Of a stretch of DNA of 64,000 nt, positions 51,171-59,993 are shown in pieces. The notes under the pieces are model-generated. The model was given only the letters and a program-made list of their open reading frames with translations, was not told where the DNA came from and ran no database searches. The translations under genes and the position numbers were made by a program. Numbering within the stretch: the first letter of the stretch is position 1; every line of letters begins with the position of its first letter. Source of the stretch: DASUKM01 sp036278735 (lineage in GTDB: Bacteria; Acidobacteriota; Vicinamibacteria; Vicinamibacterales; 2-12-FULL-66-21); the NCBI GenBank assembly GCA_036278735.1, contig DASUKM010000046.1, forward strand, positions 1 to 64,000, written 5' to 3'.

Positions 51171-51289
51171 CGAAGACCTCGCGCACCAGGGTAAGCCAGG
51201 ACCTGCGCAGAAGCCATACCGCGACTTGATTTCGAGAGCCAACGCCCAGATGGCGTCCGAACCGGCCACTTGTTCGCTCGCCTGAGCGC

Positions 51290-53914
51290 CTACGGCGCGC
51301 GCAGCACGTCGATGGGATTGATGCGCGCCGCGCGCCGGGCCGGCCGCACGCACGCGGCGAGCATCACGGCCGAGAACAGCAGCGGGATGCCGATCAGACT
51401 GATGATGTCTGGCCCCGGCAGCGCGATCACGATACTGGACACGACGCGCACCGCGGCCATGCCCAGGACCACGCCCGTGCCGACTGCGACTGCCGATGCC
51501 ATCACCGCATCGCGAAGCAGCAGCGCAACCAGGGCGCGCCGCGACGCGCCGAGGGCGCACCGGATGCCGATTTCCCGCATGCGCTGTGCCGTGGAGTACG
51601 ACACGACGCCGTAAAGACCGACCATCGACAAGAGGAGTCCGAAGACGCCGGACACCGTCAGGACCACCGCGCCGAGTCGCTTCGGGTACAGCGCCTCACC
51701 GATCTCATCGTTCATCGTCCTCGCCCGCGGCACCTCGGCATCCGGTTGTGCGGCGACAATCGCCGCCGGCAGCATCTTCAGCAGATCGGGTGCGTTCCGG
51801 CGACCGCGCGCGACGACGCTCGCCGACAAGACGAACGGAAGTTGCTCGATCGGCAGATACAGGAATGGCCGCGCGCTGTCTTCGTCGCCTGCGAGTTCGA
51901 CGGTCTCGGTGATACCCACGACGCGACGCCAGGTGGGCGGCGCCGTGGTAGCGCCATCGGGGCTGGCCACGTACTCGCCGAGCGCATCCCTGTCGGGCCA
52001 CAGCGAGTGCGCGAGATCCTCGGACACGATCGCGACCGGCGTCGAGGCCCGGGTGTCGTGTTCGTCGAAGGGGCGGCCGCGGACGATGGGGATCTTCATG
52101 GTTGCGAAATAGCCAGACGACACCTGCGCGCCGGCAGCCCAGCGTTCCTGGCCATCGCGATAGCTCTCTCTGGTGACCACTGGAACGTTGTCCTGCCCGG
52201 TCCAGACGATCTCGTTGGCCAGCGCGGCAGCTTCGACGCCCGGCAGCCGCCGGATTTGTTCGAGGAGTTGCCGGTACTCGGCGGTCCGCTGCGCGTGCTC
52301 GGCTTCCCGCTGTTGCGGCGTCATGTCGGCGCGGTAGCGCAGCGGCGTCGCCACCTCGGCGTAGACGACTCCGTTCGGGTCGAAGCCGCGATCGCCGAAT
52401 TCGGCGCGGAGCAGTCCCCGGACCAGGACACCGGCGGCGAGCAGCAGGACGAGCGACAAAGAGATTTGCGGCACGACAATCCACCGGCGGTGTCGCGCGC
52501 GCCGACTCACGCCCAGCGCATTCCCTCCACTCACGAGCGCGCCGAGGACGTCGGTTCGCCGGGATTGGATGGCCGGCGTCATGCCGAGGACGAGCCCGGT
52601 GCCTGCGGCGAGTGCGATCGTGAACACGAGCACGCGTGCATCCAGCGGGACCTCGAGCGAGATCGCCGTGAGATAGACGCCCACGCGGCCCATTCGCGGC
52701 AGGTATGCCGAGAAGAGCTCGATGAACGCGCGCGACATGAGGACGGCCATCGCGGCGCCGGCAAGCGAGAGCAGCAGGCTTTCGGTCAGCATCTGCCGCG
52801 CCACTCTGGCGCGGCTCGCGCCGAGCGCGAGCCGGACGCCGACTTCGCCGCGTCGGGCGACGCCGCGCGCCATGAGAATCCCGGCGAGATTGCTCGCCGC
52901 AATCAGCACGACCAGCAGCGGTACGATCATCAGCGCCAGCGCGAGCCGCTCGGGAACGACCCGTCCGGTGGGATCGAACGGGAGCCGCCCTTCGATCGAT
53001 CGGTCGGTCACGATCCTGCCGCGTTCTTCCCGGAGGCCATGAGCGGTCGCAAATGTCGTGGGGAGCATGTCCTGTTCAGCGGAGAAGACCGCACCGCGTA
53101 ACATTCCCTCGGACACGCCGCGAAGCGGGCGTGCCACGATGGTCGTCCTCATCAAGAAATCCATTTCGTCGGTGATGTCTCCGCCGCCGCCGCTTGTCTC
53201 TGCAAGAGTCTCGGCAAGATCGTTCGCGCGCTGTCGCAAGGGGACCCAGTAATCGCGCGGAATCCAGACCGTCGAAACACCGTTGAAGCCGGGCGGCATC
53301 ACTCCGATGACGGTGTACACGCGATGGTGGCGCATGTAGGTGCCGCTCGACGTGTACACGGATCGCAAATCGATCGTCGTACCCAGGACGTGTGGATTGG
53401 CGTCGAGCCTGGTCCGCCAAAAGTGATTGCTAATGACGACGACCGGATCGGCGCCCGGGACGTCGTCGGCCGCGACAAATGTTCGTCCGATCGCGGCATG
53501 CACGCCGAGCACGTCGAAGTATTCCGTGGTCACCCGTTCGCCGGCGAGCAGGGTCGCGCTCGTACCGCCGCCAAACTTGGCGTTCTCGGCGGAGAAGCCA
53601 GCAACCCCGCTGAACACGTGGCGGCGCTGTGCGAGCTGCTGGAACGTCCGGAACGGGACGCCATGGGGCGATGTGAATCCCGGGAACACCACGCGGAGGA
53701 ATCGCAGGTGCTCCGGCTGCGATACGGGGAGCGGCCGCAGCAGGACCGCGTTGATGACGCTGAAGACCGTGGTGTTTGCCGCGATGCCGAACGCCAGCAC
53801 GAGGAGGGCGACGAAGGTGAAGCCCGGGCTGCGCCTGAGACCGCGCAGCGCGTAGCGGACGTCCTGCCACAACGAATCGACCAGATAGAGCGAATCCTTG
53901 GCAGTCTTCGGCAC
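51290..53914 (-). CDS. ADOP-family FtsX/MacB-like permease
   Basis: An 874-residue orphan permease. SLWQDVRYALRGLRRSPGFTFVALLVLAFGIAANTTVFSV is the standard entry and first helix. The periplasmic domain has ISNHFWRTRLDANPHVLGTTI, the first FtsX core ASNLAGILMARGVARRGEVGVRLALGA, and the C-terminal MREIGIRCALGASRRALV and PARRAARINPIDVLRAP. No PadR gene lies beside it and no ATPase is nearby. The start is decided by the promoter: the -10 box at 53951-53946 overlaps the GTG at 53947, so the GTG at 53914, with AGAGGA nine bases upstream, is the usable start. Confidence 0.9.
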   Translation of the reverse strand: MPKTAKDSLYLVDSLWQDVRYALRGLRRSPGFTFVALLVLAFGIAANTTVFSVINAVLLRPLPVSQPEHLRFLRVVFPGFTSPHGVPFRTFQQLAQRRHVFSGVAGFSAENAKFGGGTSATLLAGERVTTEYFDVLGVHAAIGRTFVAADDVPGADPVVVISNHFWRTRLDANPHVLGTTIDLRSVYTSSGTYMRHHRVYTVIGVMPPGFNGVSTVWIPRDYWVPLRQRANDLAETLAETSGGGGDITDEMDFLMRTTIVARPLRGVSEGMLRGAVFSAEQDMLPTTFATAHGLREERGRIVTDRSIEGRLPFDPTGRVVPERLALALMIVPLLVVLIAASNLAGILMARGVARRGEVGVRLALGASRARVARQMLTESLLLSLAGAAMAVLMSRAFIELFSAYLPRMGRVGVYLTAISLEVPLDARVLVFTIALAAGTGLVLGMTPAIQSRRTDVLGALVSGGNALGVSRRARHRRWIVVPQISLSLVLLLAAGVLVRGLLRAEFGDRGFDPNGVVYAEVATPLRYRADMTPQQREAEHAQRTAEYRQLLEQIRRLPGVEAAALANEIVWTGQDNVPVVTRESYRDGQERWAAGAQVSSGYFATMKIPIVRGRPFDEHDTRASTPVAIVSEDLAHSLWPDRDALGEYVASPDGATTAPPTWRRVVGITETVELAGDEDSARPFLYLPIEQLPFVLSASVVARGRRNAPDLLKMLPAAIVAAQPDAEVPRARTMNDEIGEALYPKRLGAVVLTVSGVFGLLLSMVGLYGVVSYSTAQRMREIGIRCALGASRRALVALLLRDAVMASAVAVGTGVVLGMAAVRVVSSIVIALPGPDIISLIGIPLLFSAVMLAACVRPARRAARINPIDVLRAP

Positions 53915-53945
53915 GGCGGTCGGTCCTCTCGGATGCCGAGGAGGC

Positions 53946-53975
53946 ACGATAGCGCTCTTTCTCGTAGGGCGTCAA
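53946..53975 (-). promoter_or_regulatory. Promoter of the fourth ADOP gene
   Basis: On the minus strand TTGACG (53975-53970) and TATCGT (53951-53946) are 18 bases apart. Transcription would start near 53939, about 25 bases before the GTG at 53914. Confidence 0.65.
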
Positions 53976-54112
53976 CGGAATGGCGAGGTCGGAACCGTCG
54001 GTGCTGATTGCGGTGAACCGGGGCCTCCACGCGGGCGCGCCGTGGTCGTCGTCCTGGCCCACTTTCCGAGCGGCGCCTGCCCGAAGCGCCCGGGGCGCGA
54101 AGGCGGAGAGTT

Positions 54113-54241
54113 CGAGGGGCGAAGCCCTGTGAACAAGGCCGCGAGCGAGCGGAGCGACGCGAGCCACGCGCGCGGAGCGAGGCGACCGAAGGCGCCGAGC
54201 GAGCGCGCGTGTAGGGGAGTTCGAGGGGCGAAGCCCCTCGA
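54113..54241. repeat. Interspersed repeat ending in TCGAGGGGCGAAGCCCCTCGA
   Basis: A GAG/GCG-rich stretch ends with GTAGGGGAGT and a 19-base palindrome core CGAGGGGCGAAGCCCCTCG (54222-54240). A truncated hairpin copy lies at 54113-54127. The closely related copies at 63172-63382 share both the purine-rich body and the GTAGGGGAGT-hairpin end. It is 12 bases beyond the tmRNA 3' end and may terminate that transcript. Confidence 0.75.
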
Positions 54242-54252
54242 TTAAAGAAGAG

Positions 54253-54601
54253 TGGAGGCGCCGGGAGTTGCACCCGGGTCCGAAAATATATCCCCGCAGG
54301 AATCTACGATGCGTATCCGCTTCTGATGTGTCGCGCCCGGCGTCGAGAAACGGCCAGAACCGCCGAGCACCAGCCCCGGAAAATCTCGCCGACCCCGTCC
54401 GGAACGACCGGTGTCAGCCAGCCTGCTGCAATGACATCCGTTCCCCGCCCGCAGGCTGGCGGGGACGGACGCTCACAGGTTTTTACGCTGCGAGAGCGAG
54501 CTGCGGATTCGCAGTTAGGTTGTTTCCATCTTTTTACGAGGTGGATGGTCCTCGGCACGCATCCTGCGGAACCCTATCTCCGTCGAAGCTGATTCGCCCC
54601 C
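54253..54601 (-). ncRNA. ssrA: tmRNA (transfer-messenger RNA)
   Basis: A 349-base tmRNA that rescues stalled ribosomes and adds a degradation tag. The 5' end GGGGGCG (54601-54595) pairs with CGCCTCC (54260-54254), followed by discriminator A at 54253; CCA is not encoded. The 5' part has the conserved GATTC-like ATCAGCTTCGACGG and the 3' part the T-arm GGACCCGGGTGCAACTCCCGG. The tag frame runs from GGA at 54527 to TAA at 54483 and reads GNNLTANPQLALAA-stop, with the typical ALAA end. GCATGCCGAGG-like GCGTGCCGAGGACC and CCTCGTAAAAAG precede the resume codon as in other tmRNAs. Confidence 0.96.
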
Positions 54602-54612
54602 TTGAACCTGCC

Positions 54613-54641
54613 ATGTTACGCCAGGGGGAGAATTTCGTCAA
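54613..54641 (-). promoter_or_regulatory. tmRNA promoter
   Basis: On the minus strand TTGACG (54641-54636) and TAACAT (54618-54613) are exactly 17 bases apart, and the mature 5' end follows twelve bases after the -10 box. Confidence 0.8.
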
Positions 54642-54679
54642 GTTGCTGCAGGCCTTGAGGTTGCGGCGCGCCTTGCGTC

Positions 54680-54708
54680 TTGACTTACCGGTGGTCCGTC
54701 CCGATAAT
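54680..54708 (+). promoter_or_regulatory. Promoter of the GAF/coiled-coil gene
   Basis: TTGACT (54680-54685) and GATAAT (54703-54708) with a 17-base spacer form a near-consensus promoter. It ends seven bases before the ATG at 54716, which predicts a leaderless mRNA. Confidence 0.8.
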
Positions 54709-54715
54709 GCGGGAA

Positions 54716-55945
54716 ATGCCTACGGATCCAGTTCGCCTCGAGGCGCTTCACGCCGCCCTTCGGGACGCGGTCGATGCGCATGTCGGCACCTTGACGGAGC
54801 AGCAGGCCCAGGCGCTGGAAGCGGCGCGGCGCGAAGGGGCCTCCGAGGCCGAGCAGAAGACCGCCGCCCGGCTCGACGCGCTGCGGACGGAGCTGGAGAA
54901 GGAGTGGTCCTCCCGGCTCCAAGCCGATCTCGACGCCGCGCGCGCCGACGCCGAGCGGCGGCTCGCCGCCGAAACGGCGAAGGCGCGGGTCGACGCGGAG
55001 CAGGCGGCCGCCGAATCGACGGCACAGCTGCGGGCGCAGCTCGAGCAGGCGGCCGGGGCCGAGCGTCAGCGCGCCGACAGCGAGATCGCGGCCGAGCGGG
55101 AGCGGGCGCAGGCGGCGATCGGAGCCGAGCGGCAGCGCGCCGAGGCGGCGGTCGCAGCCGCGCAAAGGCAGGCGCCGTCGGCCCCGACCCAGGCGGGAAC
55201 CGACTCCACGACTGCGCTGGTCGCCGGCGTGCGCGCCATCGACGAGGCCGCCAGCCTCGGCGGCATCTTTACGGCCCTGCTCGACGCGACGGCGGCATTC
55301 TCCTCCCGGGCGCTCCTGTTCGTCGTCAGCGGCGATCATCTGAAGGGCATCAGAGGGCGCGGGTTCGATACCCTCGACCCCGCGCAGATCGACAATCCGG
55401 TGGCGGGCGACGGGCTGCTGGCGACGGCGGTCAAGTCGGCGCGGACCTGCCCGGCGAGCGCGAACCATCCGGCGCCGAGCTTTGCCGCGCTGCCGCCCGA
55501 GGCGGCCGGCGTCGCGGTGCCGCTCATCCTGGGCGGCCACGTGGTCGCGGTGCTGTACGCGGATGATCGAGAGCCGGCCGGGACGCGTCTCGAGGCGTGG
55601 GCCGGCGCCGTCGAGCTGCTCGCCCATCATGGCGCCACCGCGCTCGGCCTGCTGACGGCGACCCGCACGCTCGAGATGCTCGGACGGCCCGGTTCGGCGG
55701 AAGCCGACGATCAGAGCGCGCGGCGCTACGCGCGCCTGCTGATTTCCGAGATCAAGCTGTACAACGAGTCGGCCGTTCGCCTGGGACGCCAGCAGCGTGA
55801 CTTGCTGGATCGGCTCGGCCCGGAGATCGCGCGCGCCCGCCGGTTGTACGAAGAGCGCGTGCCCGCCGGCCGCGGCGCGTTCTTCCAGCAGGAATTACTG
55901 CAGACGCTCGCCGACGGCGATCCACGCCTGCTCGGCGCGTCCTGA
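54716..55945 (+). CDS. Coiled-coil protein with GAF-like domain
   Basis: A 409-residue soluble protein. Residues about 20-155 are an almost unbroken Ala/Glu/Arg/Gln coiled coil (RADAERRLAAETAKARVDAE and similar). Residues about 165-310 form a GAF-like domain (GVRAIDEAASLGGIFTALLDATAAF, ALLFVVSGDHLKGIRGRGF, AGVAVPLILGGHVVAVLYADD). The C-terminal part is again helical and includes a LLISEIKLYNESAVRLGRQQRDL heptad. No kinase or cyclase output domain is present. The start at 54716 fits the promoter at 54680-54708; the longer reading overlaps it. The stop overlaps the transglycosylase ATG by one base, so the two are coupled. Confidence 0.7.
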   Translation: MPTDPVRLEALHAALRDAVDAHVGTLTEQQAQALEAARREGASEAEQKTAARLDALRTELEKEWSSRLQADLDAARADAERRLAAETAKARVDAEQAAAESTAQLRAQLEQAAGAERQRADSEIAAERERAQAAIGAERQRAEAAVAAAQRQAPSAPTQAGTDSTTALVAGVRAIDEAASLGGIFTALLDATAAFSSRALLFVVSGDHLKGIRGRGFDTLDPAQIDNPVAGDGLLATAVKSARTCPASANHPAPSFAALPPEAAGVAVPLILGGHVVAVLYADDREPAGTRLEAWAGAVELLAHHGATALGLLTATRTLEMLGRPGSAEADDQSARRYARLLISEIKLYNESAVRLGRQQRDLLDRLGPEIARARRLYEERVPAGRGAFFQQELLQTLADGDPRLLGAS

Positions 55946-58317
55946 TGGCGGCCGCGGCGTTCCGTCGGGCTCACCGGACGCTCTGCCTCGCGATCGTCGC
56001 CGCGGCGACGCTCACGCTCGGCGCGAGCGGCAGCCCGGGCGACGGCCAGTCGCCGGCGGCGCGCGCCGCGCAGCCTCTGCTCCTGCCGACCACCCATGCG
56101 GCACTGCCGCAGGATCTCGACGACTACTGGCTCGTGCCGAACGCGCGCGCGCGGGCCGCCGCGAAGGGGGCTTCGCACGCGCTCGTCGACGCCGCGACCG
56201 CCTACGCGGCCGGCGACTACGCCGCGGCCCTGACCGCCGCCTCGAAGGCGGTCGCCGGCCACGGCCCGCTGACCAGATACGCGCTTTACTATCGCGGCCG
56301 CGCGCAGCTCGCGCTGTCGAAGCCAGACGAGGCGAAGCAGAGCTTCGACGCGCTCCTCGATGCGGGGCCTGACGGATATCTCGCCTTTGCCGCCCTGATA
56401 GGCAAGGCGGACGCGCTCGAAGCGCAGGGGCAGCCTGCCGAGGCGGAAACCATCTACGACGGCCTCGCCGCCGGCAAGAGCCTGACCCCCGATGACGTGC
56501 TCCTGCGTCTCGGACGCACGGCGCTGGCGGCCGGCGATCGCCGCAAGGCGGCCGATGCCTTGTTGCACGTCTACTACGAATACCCGCTCTCGGATTCGGC
56601 CGCGGCCGCCGAGCCGTTGCTCGACAGCCTGAAGGACGTGATCGTCCGGACCGGGTACAAATCGAATCTCGGGCGCGCCTTGATGCTGTTCGGGGCCAGG
56701 CGCTACACCGATGCCCGCGACGCGCTGCAGCAGGTTCGCGACGACACGAATGGCGACGATCGCGAGTTGACCGACCTCCGGATCGCCGAGAGCGACTATT
56801 ACCTGAAGCGATATCGCGCCGCGCGCGACGAGCTGCAGCCGTTCCAGGGGCACGCCGCGCGTCTCGCGGAAGCGCGCTTCTTCTATCTGAGCGCCGTCCG
56901 GGAGCTGGGCGATCAGGATCAATACGTCGCGCTCGCCCATCAGCTGGTGCAGGATTTTCCCGACAGCACCTGGGCCGAAGAGGCGCTCAACAACCTCGGC
57001 TCGTACTACATCATCGCGGATCAGGACGATCTGGCGGCTCAGGCGTTCAAGCGGCTGCTCGATCTGTTTCCCTCGGGGGTTCACACGGAGCGCGCCGCCT
57101 GGAAATACGGATGGTGGTGCTATAAGACGGGCGCCTACGCCGAGACGGCCCGGGTGTTCGAGACGACGGCCGCCGCGTTTCCGCACTCGGATTATCGCCC
57201 GTCGTATCTCTATTGGGCGGGCCGGGCGCACCAGCGCCTGGGGGAGCGCACGGCCGCCAACGCCCGGCTGCAGCTCGTCTACACCGACTACATGAACTCG
57301 TACTACGGGCGGCTCGCGCAGAAGCAGCTGGCCGGGCGCCGGGCCGTCGATGCCGAGTCGCCGTCGCCGGACGTCGCCATGCCGGCCGCCGCGCACGCGG
57401 TGCAGGCCCCGGCGTCGGACCTGCCGATGACGGCGCCGCTCATCCGGCATCTGCTCGCCGCCGGTCTCGACGACGACGCGCTGAACGAAATTCGGTACGC
57501 CCAGCGGATGTGGGGCGATTCGACGCCGCTGCAGGCGACGGTCGCGTGGATTGCCTACGACGAAGGGGACCTGCGCCGGGGCATCACCCTGATGCGGCGC
57601 GCGTATCCGCAGCACCTCGCGGCCGGCGGGGAGGATCTGCCGCCCGAGATTCTGCAGGTGATCTTTCCGCTGACCTACTGGACCGCGATCCGCCGCACCG
57701 CGCAGGCGCACCATCTCGATCCGTACATCATGGCCGCGCTCATCAACCAGGAATCCACCTTCGAGGCGGACGCGCATTCGGCCGCGAACGCGTGGGGGCT
57801 GATGCAGATCGTGCCCTCGACGGGCCGGCGCCTGGCCCGCCGTCTCGGCATTCGCCGGTACCGCAACGCCTTGTTGACGAACCCGGACGTCAACATCCGG
57901 ATGGGCATGCTGTATTTCTCGCAGCTCGTCGATCAGTTCGGCGGCATCTATTACGCGCTCGCCAGCTACAACGCCGGCGAAAGCCGGGTGGTGCGTTGGA
58001 AGGCGGAGCGCCCCGGCCTCGAGGAAGACGAGTTCATCGACGACATTCCGTTTCCCGAAACCCAGAATTACGTGAAGCGCATCCTCGGGACGGCGGAGGA
58101 CTACCGCCGGCTGTACGGCGACGGCGACGGCAAGGCGCTCACGCGTCCCGCCGTGTCGCCCGCCGTGTCGAGGACGCCGGAAGCCACGCCGCACGCCGCG
58201 TCGAAGAAGAAGCCCGCGTCGAAGAAGCGGACTACGTCGAAAACGAAGGCGGCCGCGAAAAAGAAGACGACGGGGAAAAAGAAGACGACGGCGAAGAAGC
58301 ACCCCGGCGGCGGCTGA
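55945..58317 (+). CDS. Slt70-type soluble lytic transglycosylase with lysine-rich C-terminal tail
   Basis: A 790-residue exported murein transglycosylase that cleaves glycan strands with 1,6-anhydro product. A signal peptide (CLAIVAAATLTLGASG) is followed by a long TPR-like superhelix (about 60-480; TRYALYYRGRAQLALSKPDEA, YLYWAGRAHQRLGE). A linker (LPMTAPLIRHLLAAGLDDDALNEI) leads into the GH23 domain (about 575-735) with catalytic E603 in LINQESTFEADAHSAANAWGLMQIVPST and YYALASYNAGESRV. The last 37 residues are Lys/Thr/Ala repeats (KKKTTGKKKTTAKK) that resemble histone H1 tails. This tail is unusual for the family. Confidence 0.9.
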   Translation: MAAAAFRRAHRTLCLAIVAAATLTLGASGSPGDGQSPAARAAQPLLLPTTHAALPQDLDDYWLVPNARARAAAKGASHALVDAATAYAAGDYAAALTAASKAVAGHGPLTRYALYYRGRAQLALSKPDEAKQSFDALLDAGPDGYLAFAALIGKADALEAQGQPAEAETIYDGLAAGKSLTPDDVLLRLGRTALAAGDRRKAADALLHVYYEYPLSDSAAAAEPLLDSLKDVIVRTGYKSNLGRALMLFGARRYTDARDALQQVRDDTNGDDRELTDLRIAESDYYLKRYRAARDELQPFQGHAARLAEARFFYLSAVRELGDQDQYVALAHQLVQDFPDSTWAEEALNNLGSYYIIADQDDLAAQAFKRLLDLFPSGVHTERAAWKYGWWCYKTGAYAETARVFETTAAAFPHSDYRPSYLYWAGRAHQRLGERTAANARLQLVYTDYMNSYYGRLAQKQLAGRRAVDAESPSPDVAMPAAAHAVQAPASDLPMTAPLIRHLLAAGLDDDALNEIRYAQRMWGDSTPLQATVAWIAYDEGDLRRGITLMRRAYPQHLAAGGEDLPPEILQVIFPLTYWTAIRRTAQAHHLDPYIMAALINQESTFEADAHSAANAWGLMQIVPSTGRRLARRLGIRRYRNALLTNPDVNIRMGMLYFSQLVDQFGGIYYALASYNAGESRVVRWKAERPGLEEDEFIDDIPFPETQNYVKRILGTAEDYRRLYGDGDGKALTRPAVSPAVSRTPEATPHAASKKKPASKKRTTSKTKAAAKKKTTGKKKTTAKKHPGGG

Positions 58318-58320
58318 TCG

Positions 58321-59964
58321 TCATTTCGGCCACGCGACGATTTCGTACAGGTCGATGTCCGGGTCGCGGCCCATCAGCCGCAGATCGCTCCTGAACGGAT
58401 CGAGGCGGCGTTCGATACTCCTGATCTCCGTTCGATACAGATCGCGGTGCAGCACGATGTACCGCACGCGCCGCTGTTTCAGCACCGCAAAACTGTCGTG
58501 CGACGGAAACGTCGCCAGCACCGGGGCGATCCGGCGGAAGTCGCCCGGGATGCTGTCGCTGTACCCGTTCACGAGCGGCTGCCAGTGGCTCGTCGAGAGC
58601 AGCATGTAGCGGGCGTGCTGGTAGAATTCGATCCGCTCGCCGTAGAACGGAAACTCGGCCACCGCGCCGCGCGGCGCCGCCGCGAGCAGCGCATAGGTTT
58701 CCGGCACGTGGAGCGCCGGGTGCCAGTCGATCGGCAGCCCGTTCAGGTCGGCGATGGCGAGCAGCACGCCCATCGCGGCGACCGCTTTGCGGGTGCGCGG
58801 CGCCAGCGGCGACAGCCCGCGTCGCAGCGCCATCGCTCCCAGCATTGCCAGCGACAGGACGACGACGATCGCCATCCGCGAGGGGGCGCGAAGCAGCGAG
58901 AACACGGGAATCGTACGAAACAACACGGTGTACAGCCCGGCCGCCGGACCGAACGATGCCCAGCCGGCGAGCAGGCCCAGGCTCGTGTAGAACTGCGCGT
59001 GCTGGCGCTCCATCACATTCGGCGAACGGACGGCCAGCGGGAGCCCCGCGATCCCGAGCAGCGTGACCATCACGCCGGGGAACAGTACCTCGCTCCAGCG
59101 CCGCCACCGGAGGAGCAGCGGGAGCGCCCACCGGTGCGCGTGCGCGCCCGAGGCGAAATACGCCGGGACGTTGGCCGACCAGGTGCGCGCATCCTGGAGC
59201 GTGCGGGTGAAGCCGGTGAGCTCCTGCATGCGCAGGTAGGGAAGGAAGAACGGCAGGACGGCGAGGATCGCGACCGCGGCGGCGAGCGCCACCGTCCTCC
59301 AGTACGCGGGGCTGCGCCAGCGTCCGCGCGCGGCGGCGTAGAAGAGAACGCCGTAGCCGACCGTCAGGCCCGCGAACACGCCGTAGTAGGCGCAGAAGAG
59401 CCCCTGGATCGCGAGCACGGCGCCGAGCGCGATGCCGCGGGCCGCGCGGGGCTCCGCCACCAGCCGGTGCAGCGCCAGCAGCGAGAGCGGCAGCCCGAAC
59501 GTCATCTGGAGCTGGATGTGCGGCGTGTGCGCGAACACGTACGGACAGAACGCGAACAACGGCGCGGCGACGAGCGCCGCGGCCCGCGATCCCGTCAGCT
59601 CGCGCGCCAGCAGGTACGTGCAGACGAACGACGCGGCCAGGGCGAGCAGGAACACGACGTTGTGCGCCGCATACGGGTTGCGGGTGAGCCAGTAGATCGG
59701 TACGGCGATCGCGCCGGCCCCGAGGTTGGCTTCGGAGTACGCCAGCGTGTCGCGATGAGGATAGTAGATGTTCGCGTCGTAGACGTGGAGCGGATCGACG
59801 ACGAGCGTGCGCGCGACCCAGGCGACGTTCCAGAGGCTGAACTGGCCATCGCCGCTGTCGACGCGCCCGAGGCGGCCGAGACCCGTGGCGAGCGGCCACG
59901 TCATCACGACGGCGAGCGCGAGCGCCGCGAAGATCACGAGAAGGGCTTCGCGTCCGCGCGCCAT
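58321..59964 (-). CDS. Multi-pass membrane glycosyltransferase-like protein (GT-C type)
   Basis: A 547-residue protein with about ten hydrophobic helices. The N-terminal helix ALLVIFAALALAVVMTWPLATGL is followed by a luminal loop RVDSGDGQFSLWNVAWVARTL with the acidic residues often found in the first loop of GT-C enzymes. YPHRDTLAYSEANLGAG follows. The C-terminal 110 residues are soluble and include GAVAEFPFYGERIEFYQHARYMLLST and RYIVLHRDLYRT. This is typical of uncharacterised bacterial GT-C or YfhO-like proteins. It converges on the transglycosylase with three bases between stops. TACAAT on the minus strand at 59980-59975, ten bases from the ATG, is a likely -10 box. Confidence 0.7.
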   Translation of the reverse strand: MARGREALLVIFAALALAVVMTWPLATGLGRLGRVDSGDGQFSLWNVAWVARTLVVDPLHVYDANIYYPHRDTLAYSEANLGAGAIAVPIYWLTRNPYAAHNVVFLLALAASFVCTYLLARELTGSRAAALVAAPLFAFCPYVFAHTPHIQLQMTFGLPLSLLALHRLVAEPRAARGIALGAVLAIQGLFCAYYGVFAGLTVGYGVLFYAAARGRWRSPAYWRTVALAAAVAILAVLPFFLPYLRMQELTGFTRTLQDARTWSANVPAYFASGAHAHRWALPLLLRWRRWSEVLFPGVMVTLLGIAGLPLAVRSPNVMERQHAQFYTSLGLLAGWASFGPAAGLYTVLFRTIPVFSLLRAPSRMAIVVVLSLAMLGAMALRRGLSPLAPRTRKAVAAMGVLLAIADLNGLPIDWHPALHVPETYALLAAAPRGAVAEFPFYGERIEFYQHARYMLLSTSHWQPLVNGYSDSIPGDFRRIAPVLATFPSHDSFAVLKQRRVRYIVLHRDLYRTEIRSIERRLDPFRSDLRLMGRDPDIDLYEIVAWPK

Positions 59965-59993
59965 CGTTGCGCGTATTGTATTCTCGTTCCACG

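Noticed and set aside
54304..54592. Small ORFs (84-88 codons) on both strands over the tmRNA
   Set aside because: The region is fully explained by the tmRNA; the ORFs lack ribosome-binding sites and domains.
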